Of a stretch of DNA of 64,000 nt, positions 46,506-56,410 are shown one piece after another. A program made the translations under genes and the position numbers. The stretch spans positions 186,001 to 250,000 of the forward strand of contig NZ_RKQK01000004.1 in NCBI RefSeq assembly GCF_003814915.1, written 5' to 3'. This DNA is from Pacificibacter maritimus. Its GTDB lineage: Bacteria; Pseudomonadota; Alphaproteobacteria; Rhodobacterales; Rhodobacteraceae. The notes beneath the pieces were generated by a model. That model did no database searches and was not told the DNA's origin. It saw only the letters and a program-made list of their open reading frames with translations. The number at the start of each line of letters is the position of its first letter. Positions within the stretch are counted from its first letter, which is position 1.

Positions 46506-47498
46506 CTAGGTTAGTCCAAGGCGCTTGAACGTCTCAAAGATCGGGCCGTCATCGTCAATTTCAAGGCGCACAGGCAAGGTCAGTACCTTCATTTGAAAGG
46601 CGCGGGGCAAACGCACCGCGTCTTTTTCTGTTGTGACGAGCTGCGCATCAAAAGTGGTGGCCTCAATTTCTAAACGCTTCATTAAGGCGAGAGACAAGGG
46701 TTGATGATCCCGCAGCGCTTCAGTGCGAATCAAGATTGCGCCCATTCCTTTAAGGGTTGCGAAAAACTTTTCAGGGTGCCCGATTCCAGCAAAGGCGAGC
46801 GTGCGAAGACCATTCCAGTCCATCCCTGTTTCCAAAGGAGAAAGAGCCGCAGTCACCTGCGGCAGTGATACAAATCCGCCCCAAGTGCTTTTAAACTTCT
46901 CTTGTGCTTTCTTATCGCCGATTGAAATAACGACATCCCCCCGTGCCAATCCTGTCGTAACAGGTTCACGCAAGGGTCCAGCAGGCAACACATGTCCGTT
47001 GCCAAATCCGCGGTGGGCGTCAACGACTACAAACGTTGCATCTTTTACAACAGATGGATTTTGCATGCCGTCATCAAGTAAAATGACGTCAGCCCCCGCA
47101 GCTTCAGCAGCTTGCACTCCAAGCGCGCGATCTTTTGCGATCCAAGCGGGTGCAAAGGCGCAAATCAAAAGTGGCTCATCGCCTACGTCATCTGCACAGT
47201 GATCATGAGGGTCGACCTGCACAGGGCCAGCTAATTTGCCCCCATAGCCACGTGACACGACATGCACAATTTTGCCCATCGCCTGCAATTTTTGCACAAG
47301 CGCGATGACCGTAGGGGTTTTGCCAGTGCCACCCGCATTTATGTTGCCAACACAGATCACAGGCACCGAGGCTTTGTAGCCAGTTTGACGCAGCCTACGC
47401 GCCGTGCCGCGCGCATAAATCGCAGCTAAAGGTTGTAGCAGCAGCGCTTGCCAGCCAGCGGCAGATGGGGGGCGGGACCAAAATGCAGGAGGTGTCAT
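46506..47498 (-). CDS. lpxK: Tetraacyldisaccharide 4'-kinase LpxK
   Basis: A 330-residue kinase that adds the 4'-phosphate in lipid A synthesis at the inner membrane. The P-loop GNINAGGTGKTPTV is near residues 52-65, and DVILLDDGMQN follows near 135. An N-terminal amphipathic helix should contact the membrane. Its ATG overlaps the waaA stop by four bases, so the two lipopolysaccharide enzymes are co-translated. Confidence 0.95.
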   Translation of the reverse strand: MTPPAFWSRPPSAAGWQALLLQPLAAIYARGTARRLRQTGYKASVPVICVGNINAGGTGKTPTVIALVQKLQAMGKIVHVVSRGYGGKLAGPVQVDPHDHCADDVGDEPLLICAFAPAWIAKDRALGVQAAEAAGADVILLDDGMQNPSVVKDATFVVVDAHRGFGNGHVLPAGPLREPVTTGLARGDVVISIGDKKAQEKFKSTWGGFVSLPQVTAALSPLETGMDWNGLRTLAFAGIGHPEKFFATLKGMGAILIRTEALRDHQPLSLALMKRLEIEATTFDAQLVTTEKDAVRLPRAFQMKVLTLPVRLEIDDDGPIFETFKRLGLT

Positions 47499-48805
47499 TG
47501 TGCTGTGTCCTCGGCGCGTGTTTCTTCGCGCTTATCTAGAATATCGTGGACCAATGCGGCGACGCGGTCTGTCATTTCTGCGCCTTGTGAACAGACTTGC
47601 CACGCTGCATTGGCCATTTCTGCAGCTTTGTCAGGGGCGAGCAATGCTGTCACCGCTGACCCTAGACTTTGGCAGTCTTTGACTGGATAGGTGGCCTTGG
47701 CAGTTTGAAACCTTTTATAGGTTTCTGCGTAATCTGAAACATTTGGTCCGTGCACAATTGCTGATCCAAAATGTGCGGCTGCGAAGGGATCACTGCCTTT
47801 GCCAGGGGTCAATGATTGCCCAAGGAACGTAACTGGTGCCAGCCTGTACCACAATCCGTCTTCTTCTGATCCGACCACAATGAGAACCTGCACGCCTTCA
47901 GAAATTGGTGTTGCATCATCGCGGAACACAGGACGTAAGCCTTGACCAATACAAAACTTTTCAATCAGCTCGGCGGTTGTTTGGTCACGCACGGAGACCA
48001 CCAAAAGCAATCTATGCGCACGGCGTAATGTGCTTTTATGGGCGCGGATCACATCCGGAATTTCGCCAGTTGCCACTTGCGATGCGAACCAGATTGGGCG
48101 CGTGCTTGTTTCACGTTTGAGCGCTTCAAGTTCATCTTCGTTCACATGCGGCAGCTTTGCGCCGTCTTCCAGAAAACCAAGAACTTCTATACTGTCGGTC
48201 CCCAAACCCGCGCGTCGCCACGCCATCGCTTTGGTGGCGTTTTCTGCAAACACATGATCAAACAAAGCCATCGTTGCTGAGCGCAGGCCCAATATCTTTT
48301 GTGGAATCGACAAGGCACTGGTGTTGTCTTGTGCGTCGATTGAGATCAATGGAATATCGCGAGCTTTGGCCTGTTCGAGCAAGGCAGGACGAAACCCTCC
48401 ACCGATCCAAATCAAACATTCTGGCGTCCAATGGGCCAAAAAACGTGAAATTATTCCAAGGCGTTCATCAGGTGCATGCTGCATAATCAAGCCGTCTGGC
48501 ACAGCATGGTCAACGGTTGGCTTGACAGTAAATGTCAAGATTGCCTTGAGATCTGGTCGGTCGGCTTGAAGTTGACGAAATAAATTTATGGCAGGCGAAA
48601 TGGCCTGCTGTGACCCTGCATTGAGCCATAAGACAGGCGCGTTTGATAGGACTGGCGCATCCAGTGCAAGCCTTTGGCTGTACTCATCATGACTGATGAC
48701 ATGCGCAGTCTGTTGTGCAGCTAAATTCTGGTGAACCGCAGACTCTGGACGAGAGGTAAAAGCTCTATACGCAAGTAAAGAAAGCGGCTTGGCCATTCGG
48801 CCCAT
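47495..48805 (-). CDS. waaA: 3-deoxy-D-manno-octulosonic acid transferase WaaA (KdtA)
   Basis: A 436-residue glycosyltransferase that adds Kdo to lipid A precursors. Motifs include CLIWIGGGFRPALLEQAKARDIPLISIDAQ and the C-terminal VGSEEDGLWYRLAPVTFLGQSL with GSDPFAAAHFGSAIVHGPN. It lies between DUF4170 and lpxK, three bases after DUF4170. Two start codons (48805 and 48796) are possible; GGAAAA lies before the first. Confidence 0.92.
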   Translation of the reverse strand: MGRMAKPLSLLAYRAFTSRPESAVHQNLAAQQTAHVISHDEYSQRLALDAPVLSNAPVLWLNAGSQQAISPAINLFRQLQADRPDLKAILTFTVKPTVDHAVPDGLIMQHAPDERLGIISRFLAHWTPECLIWIGGGFRPALLEQAKARDIPLISIDAQDNTSALSIPQKILGLRSATMALFDHVFAENATKAMAWRRAGLGTDSIEVLGFLEDGAKLPHVNEDELEALKRETSTRPIWFASQVATGEIPDVIRAHKSTLRRAHRLLLVVSVRDQTTAELIEKFCIGQGLRPVFRDDATPISEGVQVLIVVGSEEDGLWYRLAPVTFLGQSLTPGKGSDPFAAAHFGSAIVHGPNVSDYAETYKRFQTAKATYPVKDCQSLGSAVTALLAPDKAAEMANAAWQVCSQGAEMTDRVAALVHDILDKREETRAEDTAQ

Positions 48806-48808
48806 GGC

Positions 48809-49054
48809 TTATTTTCCGAATTGTTCAGCAGATTGAACGGCTGTTTCAACGTCGCGCAGGCTGTGAAGGTCTGCAATGAAATACCGCATATGTGCATTGT
48901 CTACAGTGCGCTGGGCTTCTGCTTTCCATGCGGATCTCGCTGTCTCATAATCTGGGAAAATACCGACAACATGAATATCATCGACATCGCGAAATGTTGT
49001 CGTTGAGGGGTCAACAAGTTCTCCGCCAAATACCAAATGCAAACGTTGTGTCAT
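48809..49054 (-). CDS. DUF4170 family protein
   Basis: An 81-residue protein that starts MTQRLHLVFGGELVDP at 49054 after GGAGAAAATA. The family is common beside waaA in alphaproteobacteria. Pattern: strand, loop, VVGIFPDYETARSAWKAEAQRTVDNAHMRYFIADLH. No function is known; the position hints at a role linked to lipopolysaccharide assembly. Confidence 0.85.
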   Translation of the reverse strand: MTQRLHLVFGGELVDPSTTTFRDVDDIHVVGIFPDYETARSAWKAEAQRTVDNAHMRYFIADLHSLRDVETAVQSAEQFGK

Positions 49055-49150
49055 TATTTTCTCCGTCAATGGTGTATTCGCACCCTAGCCGAATGCCCTG
49101 TGTGGTCAAGCCGCCCGATCTATTTGCAGACAACGGATTGGCAAAAATCG

Positions 49151-49936
49151 CTATGATGTGATTGCAAGGCGTTGCACAATTGATGTGGCCAGTTCCCGAT
49201 TGGCGGCGATGAAACCGGCGAAAGCGGGTGTTGGTTTGTTGAAACTTAGCGGCGCGCCTAAATGATCAATGACCTTTGCACCCGCTTCTTGGGCAATCAA
49301 ACTGCCTGCGGCAACGTCCCATTCCCAAGTATTGCGTAACGAAATCATTGCATCGAACCGCCCCTGCCCAACCAAAGCCGTTCGATAGGCCAGTGAGGAT
49401 CGAAATTTAGGCACAAAGTCAGGACATCCGCCGTTCCATAGCTTTGGATCCATATTATGCTTGTGAGTCAAAACCCGCGCCCCATCGATTTCTTTGCGGT
49501 GATCACATTTGAGAGGCATTGAATTGAGAGACGCGCCTTGGCCTTTGGCTGCTGCAAATAGGCGATCTCTAATTGGTAAATAAACAACACCTGCAATGAT
49601 TTCACCGTGTTCGGCAATAGCGAGCGAATGCGCCCAATTGTGATCGCCTTCGATAAAGCTGCGCGTGCCATCAATCGGATCAATGATGAACACGCGGTCT
49701 TTTGTGAGGCGTGCATCCGTGTCGAGGGTCTCTTCGGACAACCAGCCATAGTCAGGACGTGCGGCCATCAGATCTGCGAATAGCATATTATTGACGGCCA
49801 TATCTGCTTCTGTCACAGGGCCTGCGTCATCGGCCTTGTGCCATGCTTTTGGATCGTGTCGCCAAAATTTGCGGGCGATGTCACCTGCACGCCGCGCCGC
49901 GTCGATCAAAAGGGGTAGATCATCAAGCGCCTGCAA
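49151..49936 (-). CDS. Inositol-monophosphatase family phosphatase (CysQ-like)
   Basis: A 261-residue magnesium-dependent phosphatase. Metal ligands are visible in WLSEE (near 64-68), DPIDGTRSFIEG (near 86-97) and WEWDVAAG (near 210). Family members act on 3'-phosphoadenosine 5'-phosphate (CysQ), inositol phosphates or fructose-1,6-bisphosphate. Sulfatase activity by betC elsewhere in the window would add to sulfate turnover, but no direct link is shown. It overlaps pmbA by 14 bases. Confidence 0.88.
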   Translation of the reverse strand: MQALDDLPLLIDAARRAGDIARKFWRHDPKAWHKADDAGPVTEADMAVNNMLFADLMAARPDYGWLSEETLDTDARLTKDRVFIIDPIDGTRSFIEGDHNWAHSLAIAEHGEIIAGVVYLPIRDRLFAAAKGQGASLNSMPLKCDHRKEIDGARVLTHKHNMDPKLWNGGCPDFVPKFRSSLAYRTALVGQGRFDAMISLRNTWEWDVAAGSLIAQEAGAKVIDHLGAPLSFNKPTPAFAGFIAANRELATSIVQRLAITS

Positions 49937-51269
49937 GTGTCATGCTCTCCACCAAAATAGAGGGCACCACACGACTCAGGTGCATGCGTGCGTCATTTGC
50001 TGTCACGATGGTTTTCAACATATCGCGAAGGTTGCCAGCAATCGTACATTCGTTCACAGGATAGGCCAAAACGCCATTTTCGACCCAAAACCCTGAAGCG
50101 CCGCGCGAATAGTCCCCAGTATTGGGGTTGACTGATGATCCGATGAGCGAGGTGACCAAAAGCCCTGTGCCCATGTCTTTCAACAAGTCTGCTTGTGATT
50201 GCGGGCCCTGTGTCATTGCCAAATTTGTCGGCGCGGGCGAGGGCGGGGAACCGACGCCACGCCCTGCATTTGCTGTGCTGGTCAGACCCAATTGTCGGGC
50301 AGTTGCAAGATCAAGCGTCCACCCCATCAAGGTACCATTTTCAACAATGTGGCGTTCTTTTGTGGGCAATCCTTCGCTATCGAAAAGTCGTGACCCTGAT
50401 GTGCGTTTGCGGTGCGGTTGTTCGATAATACTTATATGCGATGGTAAAATGGACTGCCCCAAATCGTCACGCAGCCAACTAGACCCCCGCGCAATCATAC
50501 TGCCATTTACCGCAGCCATGAGGTGACCGAGCAAAGTGGATGAGATCCGCTCATCAAAGATAACTGGGAATGTACCTGTTTTAGGTTTGCGTGCGCCCAA
50601 GCGGGCCAGAGTATTTTCTGCCGCGCGCTGGCCGACCTCTTCGGGGGTCATCAAATCCGCTTGAAAGATGCGACTGTCACCAAAGTAATCACGCTCCATC
50701 TGCGTCCCAGAGCCAGCAATCGCCACACAGCTTATGGCGCGGTCAGAGCGTTCATATCCCCCTGAAAATCCGTTGCTGGCGGCAAGGTGAACTTGGCGGC
50801 GCCCATAGCCTGCGGATGCGCTTTGAACTTTGGAAATCCCGCTGTGCTCAAGCGCGGTTGCTTCCGCACGCCGTGCGTCATCCTCCAAATCAGCCGCTGC
50901 AGGTTCAGCTGTGGCGTCGAATAATTCCAACTTCCCACAATCGCGATCCTCGGCAAGTTGATCAGCGTCTGCCAATCCGATGTAAGGGTCATCTGGCGAT
51001 AGCTTTGCCATTGCCACGGCGCGTTCCGCAATAGTTTCTAAGGTTTCATCACGCACATCAGACGCCGAAACGCAGGCTTGTTTTTGTCCTACAAAAACGC
51101 GCAAGCCGATGTCGACACCTTCAGAACGTTCGGCATGCTCCAGCGCACCAGCGCGCACATCAATCGATATAGAGGTCCCTGTGACTGCAATCGCATCCGC
51201 GTTATCAGCCCCGTGTTTTTGTGCTGCATGCAGCAAGGCTTGCGTAAGTTGCGACAGATCTTTTTGCAT
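49923..51269 (-). CDS. pmbA: TldD/PmbA family metallopeptidase-like protein
   Basis: A 448-residue PmbA/TldE-type protein. In E. coli, TldD-TldE is a peptidase complex that processes microcin B17 and CcdA. Only the TldE partner appears here; the C-terminal ASGFWVENGVLAYPVNECTIAGNLRDML region is typical. PmbA lacks the zinc site of TldD, so activity would need a TldD encoded elsewhere. It is transcribed ahead of the phosphatase gene. Confidence 0.9.
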   Translation of the reverse strand: MQKDLSQLTQALLHAAQKHGADNADAIAVTGTSISIDVRAGALEHAERSEGVDIGLRVFVGQKQACVSASDVRDETLETIAERAVAMAKLSPDDPYIGLADADQLAEDRDCGKLELFDATAEPAAADLEDDARRAEATALEHSGISKVQSASAGYGRRQVHLAASNGFSGGYERSDRAISCVAIAGSGTQMERDYFGDSRIFQADLMTPEEVGQRAAENTLARLGARKPKTGTFPVIFDERISSTLLGHLMAAVNGSMIARGSSWLRDDLGQSILPSHISIIEQPHRKRTSGSRLFDSEGLPTKERHIVENGTLMGWTLDLATARQLGLTSTANAGRGVGSPPSPAPTNLAMTQGPQSQADLLKDMGTGLLVTSLIGSSVNPNTGDYSRGASGFWVENGVLAYPVNECTIAGNLRDMLKTIVTANDARMHLSRVVPSILVESMTLAGA

Positions 51270-51326
51270 ATGGGCCTCGTTATGACTTTGTTTCTTTTGT
51301 TTTATGTCATGCAGCGCACAAGTCCA

Positions 51327-52841
51327 TCAAAATGGCAGTTTTTGTCCGTTCACTGTGACTGACTTGCCTTTTTGTAGCTCAATATCTGTGATGTAGGAAT
51401 CTTCCCCTTCGCCAGAGCGAGCAAACACGCCCAACAACATTTTCGCGGTCGCGCCCATTTGTGGGGCGACCAAGCCCGATGCTGTAATGGCATTGATCAA
51501 GGCAGTGCCGCCTGTCAAAGCCAATGTGGCTTCGCCAGATTTGAAAGGCAGGCGTTTGTTAGATGTTGCTAAGTTATCTACGAAAGTAGCAGTGCCCTCA
51601 CCGGCCAGAGTGGCCCCTCCGACAGACACAAAAAGATCGTTCAACGACAGGTCCAGCGGTTGAAATGGCAAGTTATCCGATTTGGCCTCTAGCATTGATT
51701 GTGGATTAATCAGGTCAATTTCTGAAATCACATTGCCTACTAGGTCAAGGCGCAGTGTGGCAGGTTCATGCGGTAATTCTCCAAGAGCATCCAACATTGA
51801 CCAAGCGACATCTGGCAGGCGCACCTGTTCGAAAGCGACCTGAATACCAACGGGCCGTGGATCTGGGCTGGCAAGGTATGGTGCCGTTATGCCGAATGTT
51901 GCGGATTGGATGCCAAAATCGACTGAGGGAAACGGCACCGCCGACCCACCAACAGTGACCTCGGTCTGCGTCGCACGTCCCCCATACTCCAGTGATCCAT
52001 CTATAATTGATGTATTTATAAAGGCGTTTTGAACATCGCCCAAGATATGAAGTTGCCGCTCCGCGCTGCCTGTTTTGGTTTCAAAATGGGTTTCGCCCAA
52101 GCTATATCGCACATCCCCTTGCATGCTTTCTAAAAAACGCTTGCGATCTTTGGCGACATTTGCGGCGGTGCTAAACGCGGCGGTAATGGCGATAGGCGCC
52201 GAATGGAAGGTGCTTTCCATAGCGACATCATCGGTTGACCCATTGCTTGTGACGTTTATCGACTGAGCGCTAACATCAAGGTCCGACAAGAGTGCGCCAT
52301 CTTTCTGAACTGTTGTGAGTTCACCTTTAAAGTCTGACAGCGTCATGACTTTTTCTGGCACGAGTGTCATTCCAGATTTGCTTTGCTCATGGGTGACATA
52401 GCTAACGGTGCCAGGCGCTACGGTAAAAGTGATATCGTCGGGCGATCCTGTGGCAATGATCGTGTTGCCGATCGTCACTGTATTTTCAATGTCCAAAGGT
52501 GAGATGTCTAATGAGGGGTTTCCCGCGATAGAGGAAGTATACCTGCCCGCAGCAGGAAAGGTTATTTCAACAGCGCCACGTTTGAGGGCCTTGAAGCGGA
52601 TTTCAGGAAAGTAACCGTTCAGCGTGACCAATTCACTGGACTGTCCCGTAAATTCAATAGCCACGTCACGCGCAACCAAGGTGTCGCCGTTCTGCTCGAG
52701 TTCCGCAGTATAGGACTGCCCGATGCTTTGTCCGAAAAGTTGCAAGTTTTCCCAAACATGCTGCGGGGAAACATCTGCAAATCCAATGTGGGCAGGTAGC
52801 ATTAAACAAGACGCAACAACAAACGATGTCCGTAGAGACAT
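51327..52841 (-). CDS. DUF2125 family exported protein
   Basis: A 504-residue exported protein. The ATG at 52841 opens a signal peptide (MSLRTSFVVASCLMLPAHIGFA, mature start ADVSPQHVW) and TTAGGATTGG lies upstream. The reading frame is open for another 399 bases upstream, but that part is antisense to the SDR gene. The mature protein is rich in beta strands, with repeated TVTIGNTIIA-like segments, as expected of a periplasmic lipid- or envelope-associated protein. Function unknown. Confidence 0.85.
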   Translation of the reverse strand: MSLRTSFVVASCLMLPAHIGFADVSPQHVWENLQLFGQSIGQSYTAELEQNGDTLVARDVAIEFTGQSSELVTLNGYFPEIRFKALKRGAVEITFPAAGRYTSSIAGNPSLDISPLDIENTVTIGNTIIATGSPDDITFTVAPGTVSYVTHEQSKSGMTLVPEKVMTLSDFKGELTTVQKDGALLSDLDVSAQSINVTSNGSTDDVAMESTFHSAPIAITAAFSTAANVAKDRKRFLESMQGDVRYSLGETHFETKTGSAERQLHILGDVQNAFINTSIIDGSLEYGGRATQTEVTVGGSAVPFPSVDFGIQSATFGITAPYLASPDPRPVGIQVAFEQVRLPDVAWSMLDALGELPHEPATLRLDLVGNVISEIDLINPQSMLEAKSDNLPFQPLDLSLNDLFVSVGGATLAGEGTATFVDNLATSNKRLPFKSGEATLALTGGTALINAITASGLVAPQMGATAKMLLGVFARSGEGEDSYITDIELQKGKSVTVNGQKLPF

Positions 52842-52953
52842 ACCGATATCCAATCCTAAAAATTTGCTAAAGAGTTTCACGGGATTCAGAGGATGGTCAA
52901 GGCTGGAAGCCAACACAAATGCGTAATAAGGTTGATAAAAAGGTGAGATGGAT

Positions 52954-53709
52954 ATGACAGACCTGACAGGAAAAACCGCGTTGATCACGGGCGCAAGTCG
53001 CGGCATCGGCGCACAGACTGCCAAGACCTTTGTTGCGGCAGGTGCCAAGGTCGCTTTGCTCGCACGCAATGCGAATGATCTGACCAGTTTGATGCAAGAT
53101 TTGGGTGCAAATGCTTTTGCGGCTCCCTGTGATATCTCCGATCCAACTGCTTTGAAATCTGCGATATCCGATAGCGTAGATGCGCTTGGTCCGATCGATA
53201 TTTTGATCAATAATGCAGGGTCTATCGAACCTATTTCCAAGCTGGTTGAGGCTGACTATGACGCTTGGAGCCGCGCTATCGATATTAATTTGAAAGCCGT
53301 CTTTCATGCGATGTCGATCATTGTTCCTGATATGGTCAAGCGTGGTGGTGGAACTGTGTTGACTGTATCTTCGGGCGCTGCGCATGGCCCTGTAGAAGGG
53401 TGGAGTGCCTACTGTGCCTCGAAAGCAGGCGCGGCGATGCTGACACGTATGCTGGATCTCGAAGAGCGCAGCTCAGGCATCCGTGCAATTGGGCTTTCTC
53501 CTGGAACCGTCGCGACCGATATGCAAAGGCAAATTAAGCGGTCAGGCATAAACCCAGTAAGCCGCCTAGACTGGGATGATCATATTCCTGCCGAGTGGCC
53601 CGCAAAAGCTTTGCTTTGGATGTGCGGAACAAAAGCAGATAGTCATCTAGGTCAAGAACTACAGCTGCGTGATGAAACCCTGCGTCGCAAAATTGGTGTT
53701 ATTACATGA
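52954..53709 (+). CDS. Short-chain dehydrogenase/reductase
   Basis: A 251-residue SDR. NAD(P) binding is TGASRGIGAQ (near 12-21) and NNAGS, and the catalytic set is Ser in VSSGA and YCASK. Two ATGs are six bases apart; the second (52954) is chosen because AGGTG is 8 bases before it but only 2 before the first (52948). It is divergent from DUF2125 and followed closely by the flavoprotein gene. Substrate unknown. Confidence 0.9.
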   Translation: MTDLTGKTALITGASRGIGAQTAKTFVAAGAKVALLARNANDLTSLMQDLGANAFAAPCDISDPTALKSAISDSVDALGPIDILINNAGSIEPISKLVEADYDAWSRAIDINLKAVFHAMSIIVPDMVKRGGGTVLTVSSGAAHGPVEGWSAYCASKAGAAMLTRMLDLEERSSGIRAIGLSPGTVATDMQRQIKRSGINPVSRLDWDDHIPAEWPAKALLWMCGTKADSHLGQELQLRDETLRRKIGVIT

Positions 53710-53740
53710 TCGCAATCAGCCCTCACTTTGTGCCGATCTC

Positions 53741-54937
53741 ATGAACGATATAACGCAAACCGAACGCACGGATGCCTTGATTATTGGTGCTGGCCCCGCT
53801 GGTCTGATGGCCGCTGATTTGCTGTCTCAAGCAGGCTATAGCGTTATCCTTGCAGATGCGATGCCATCGCCTGCGCGGAAATTCCTGATGGCTGGAAAGT
53901 CGGGTCTAAACCTGACGAAAAATGAAGATTTCGCGGCATTCCGAACCAATTTCACTCCCTTGCCCAAAGCCTTAAGGCAGGCGTTGGATGAATTTGGGCC
54001 AACAGAGGTTATGACTTGGGCGCAGACACTGGGTCAGACTGTGTTCACGGGGTCGACAGGGCGGGTCTTTCCTGTCGCTATGAAGGCCTCGCCACTTTTA
54101 CGTGCATGGCTTTCGCGGCTGGATCAAGCGGGTGTTGATCTGCGACGAAAGTGGCGCTGGTCGCATTTTAATGATGGGGCCGTTTTTGAGACGCCTGACG
54201 GGTTGCGCCGCGTGGATGCTAAGGTCACAGTTTTGGCGCTTGGAGGAGCTAGCTGGGCCAGATTAGGCTCGAATGGCGCATGGATGACTTCCTTAGATCA
54301 GGTCAAAATCGCGCCCTTTAAGCCAGCGAATGCCGCACTGACTGTCGATTGGACGCAGCATATGAAGCGCCACTTTGGCAAACCGATCAAGGGTGTTTCG
54401 CTGAGCTGCGGACCATATACTTCACAAGGAGAGTTTGTGATCTCAAAAGGCGGGCTAGAGGGCGGCGGTATTTACGCTGTATCGCGTGGTTTGCGCGAAG
54501 GGCATAACTTATACGTCGACTTGCTGCCAAATATGCCGCTTGAGCACATAAATAAGAGTCTAAACCAGCGAAAAGCGAAAGATAGCTTTACAAATGTCTT
54601 GCGCAAAACACTGCGGTTGGGGCCAGAAAAAATCGCGTTGCTGATGGAGTTCGTGCACCCTTTACCCAAAGATATCGCCCCCATATTAAAGCGGCTTCCA
54701 ATTAAAGACGTGCAGATCAGTCCTATGGATGAAGCGATCTCAACTGCGGGCGGGATTCGCTTTGATGAGATGACGGATTGGTTGGAGCTCAAGCAATATC
54801 CAAGCGTTTTTGCCTGCGGCGAAATGCTTGACTGGGAAGCGCCAACAGGTGGCTATCTGTTGACGGCTTGCTTTGCCACAGGTCGTCGTGCAGCGCTTGG
54901 CGCACTCAACGTTTTGCGAGCATCGAAAGACGTATAA
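53741..54937 (+). CDS. YhiN/HI0933-like FAD flavoprotein
   Basis: A 398-residue flavoprotein of the YhiN/HI0933 family (TIGR03862-like). FAD binding is ALIIGAGPAGLMAADLL near the N-terminus, then GKSGLNLTKNEDF, and the C-terminal GEMLDWEAPTGGYLLTACFATG. The ATG at 53741 is chosen; an in-frame start at 53669 would overlap the SDR. The family is linked to RNA or tRNA modification in some hosts, but no activity is assigned here. It overlaps holA on the opposite strand by 32 bases. Confidence 0.88.
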   Translation: MNDITQTERTDALIIGAGPAGLMAADLLSQAGYSVILADAMPSPARKFLMAGKSGLNLTKNEDFAAFRTNFTPLPKALRQALDEFGPTEVMTWAQTLGQTVFTGSTGRVFPVAMKASPLLRAWLSRLDQAGVDLRRKWRWSHFNDGAVFETPDGLRRVDAKVTVLALGGASWARLGSNGAWMTSLDQVKIAPFKPANAALTVDWTQHMKRHFGKPIKGVSLSCGPYTSQGEFVISKGGLEGGGIYAVSRGLREGHNLYVDLLPNMPLEHINKSLNQRKAKDSFTNVLRKTLRLGPEKIALLMEFVHPLPKDIAPILKRLPIKDVQISPMDEAISTAGGIRFDEMTDWLELKQYPSVFACGEMLDWEAPTGGYLLTACFATGRRAALGALNVLRASKDV

Positions 54938-55928
54938 GCGCGCGCTCCATAACGGCCATTGTTGGCGCTTTGGAGGCGGAGCGTAAGGTCAAATCCGTAT
55001 CGGTTAAAACACCTAAAGCCACTTCCAGTTTGTGTAACCCCCAGCCTTGCGCTTGGCGGGTCATCTTATCACGGCGTGGGCCAAAGATAGGGGGGCGTGC
55101 GCGTGCGATACCAGATGCGGCGCCACCTGGGTCAGCTGCCGCGGCGTGCAAAGCGCGGAAATGGCGCATGGTGAAAATCGATAGGGTGACAGGATCAATC
55201 CCTTGGCCTTCGATCTTTTGCATGATTGGTCCCAGTTCTACGGTTCGACCTTCGGCGACGATGTTTAGAACATCATCCACTTCGGCTTCGGTCGTCGCTG
55301 GAGCGCAGTTGAAGATATCTTCGCTGCTAACAGGCGTTGTGTCGCCAATTTTATAAAGCGCCAACTTGTCCATGGTTTGGCGAAAATCACCCGGGTCAAG
55401 GTTGCGGGATAGCGCTTCGATATCGGTCATAGCATCTGGCGTAATGTCGCCCAATCCTGACTTTTTCAAAGTGGCTTCGATTTCAGCCCGCGAAGGTGGA
55501 TCGGTGTAAATCGCTGCTGCATATCCGTTGGGATGTGTTTCGAAAAACTTGCGTAGCTTGGAGGTAGCTTTCAAATTACCAGCGGTGACAACAACCTGTG
55601 CATCACCGACCTGCCAATTCGCCATGGAGTCGATGATCACCGTGGCCAGTTGTTCTGTGACGTCGTCAACAAAAGCAACACGCGGGCCAGGAAAGAAGCC
55701 TTGCGCCTTAATCGCGTCTGCCAGTAATGCTTTGTCTTTGCGCAACTCAGATGCGGACATCCGCGTGAGGCGCATTTCTTCTTCGCCCTGAGGGCCAATA
55801 AGAGATTCGATCAGCTCTTGCCTGCGCAGTGAGATTCGCATTGCATCAGGGCCAAACAGCAAGACACCCGCTTTGCTTGGGTCGGGTTTTGCGAAATATC
55901 CAGCGGCTTCACGGGCAGATAGTTTCAT
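54906..55928 (-). CDS. holA: DNA polymerase III delta subunit
   Basis: A 340-residue clamp-loader delta subunit that opens the beta clamp during replication. The N-terminal AAA-like region GVLLFGPDAMRISLRRQELIE lacks a Walker A motif, as expected of delta, and the family's helical C-terminus follows. It overlaps lptE by four bases. The arrangement leuS-lptE-holA is common in alphaproteobacteria. Confidence 0.92.
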   Translation of the reverse strand: MKLSAREAAGYFAKPDPSKAGVLLFGPDAMRISLRRQELIESLIGPQGEEEMRLTRMSASELRKDKALLADAIKAQGFFPGPRVAFVDDVTEQLATVIIDSMANWQVGDAQVVVTAGNLKATSKLRKFFETHPNGYAAAIYTDPPSRAEIEATLKKSGLGDITPDAMTDIEALSRNLDPGDFRQTMDKLALYKIGDTTPVSSEDIFNCAPATTEAEVDDVLNIVAEGRTVELGPIMQKIEGQGIDPVTLSIFTMRHFRALHAAAADPGGAASGIARARPPIFGPRRDKMTRQAQGWGLHKLEVALGVLTDTDLTLRSASKAPTMAVMERALIRLSMLAKR

Positions 55929-56410
55929 TCGCTCGCCGCAAATTTGCTTGATGCATCCGTTGCGATTTGATCGGCAAGAATGTTCATCAGGCGTGTCGTC
56001 GCATCGCGCGTGGCGGTAACCGATGACACCGTCGACCCCGTGGCGGAATAGGCTGTGAAACTTTGTGCCGTCCCCGAAGCGAGGATTCGCCCTGTTGTGA
56101 CATCTGCCAAGGTGTAGGTTGCAGTCCCCGTTATATGGTATCGGGTGATTTCTTGGTCTGGCGTGATGCCAACGGATTCGTCATCTGTCTGTACAGAAAA
56201 CTTTAAACTGTACTGCGGGTCTTGCGGTCGGGCGAAAATGTCTTCTAATCGGCGCGCAACAGTGTAGGCGTTTCGGTCTTGTGGCGCGTCAATCTGCACG
56301 GCCCCGCGCAATTGCGAGGCGGCTGATGTGGGGCCGTAGGCAGGCTGAAAACCGCAGCCCGCAAGGGCTACGGCGGTGATCATGAAAATTCGGCGACTAA
56401 ATAACGACAT
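55925..56410 (-). CDS. lptE: LPS-assembly lipoprotein LptE
   Basis: A 161-residue outer-membrane lipoprotein. The lipobox is LAGC, with the signal segment [14 protein letters not shown]. LptE plugs the LptD barrel for lipopolysaccharide insertion. It overlaps leuS by 14 bases and holA by 4 bases, so the three are linked. Sequence is poorly conserved in this family, so the call rests on lipobox, length and gene order. Confidence 0.88.
   Translation of the reverse strand: MSLFSRRIFMITAVALAGCGFQPAYGPTSAASQLRGAVQIDAPQDRNAYTVARRLEDIFARPQDPQYSLKFSVQTDDESVGITPDQEITRYHITGTATYTLADVTTGRILASGTAQSFTAYSATGSTVSSVTATRDATTRLMNILADQIATDASSKFAASE

Noticed and set aside
52842-53240. 133-codon upstream extension of the DUF2125 protein
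   Set aside because: It is antisense to the SDR gene, and the ATG at 52841 opens a signal peptide with a ribosome site.
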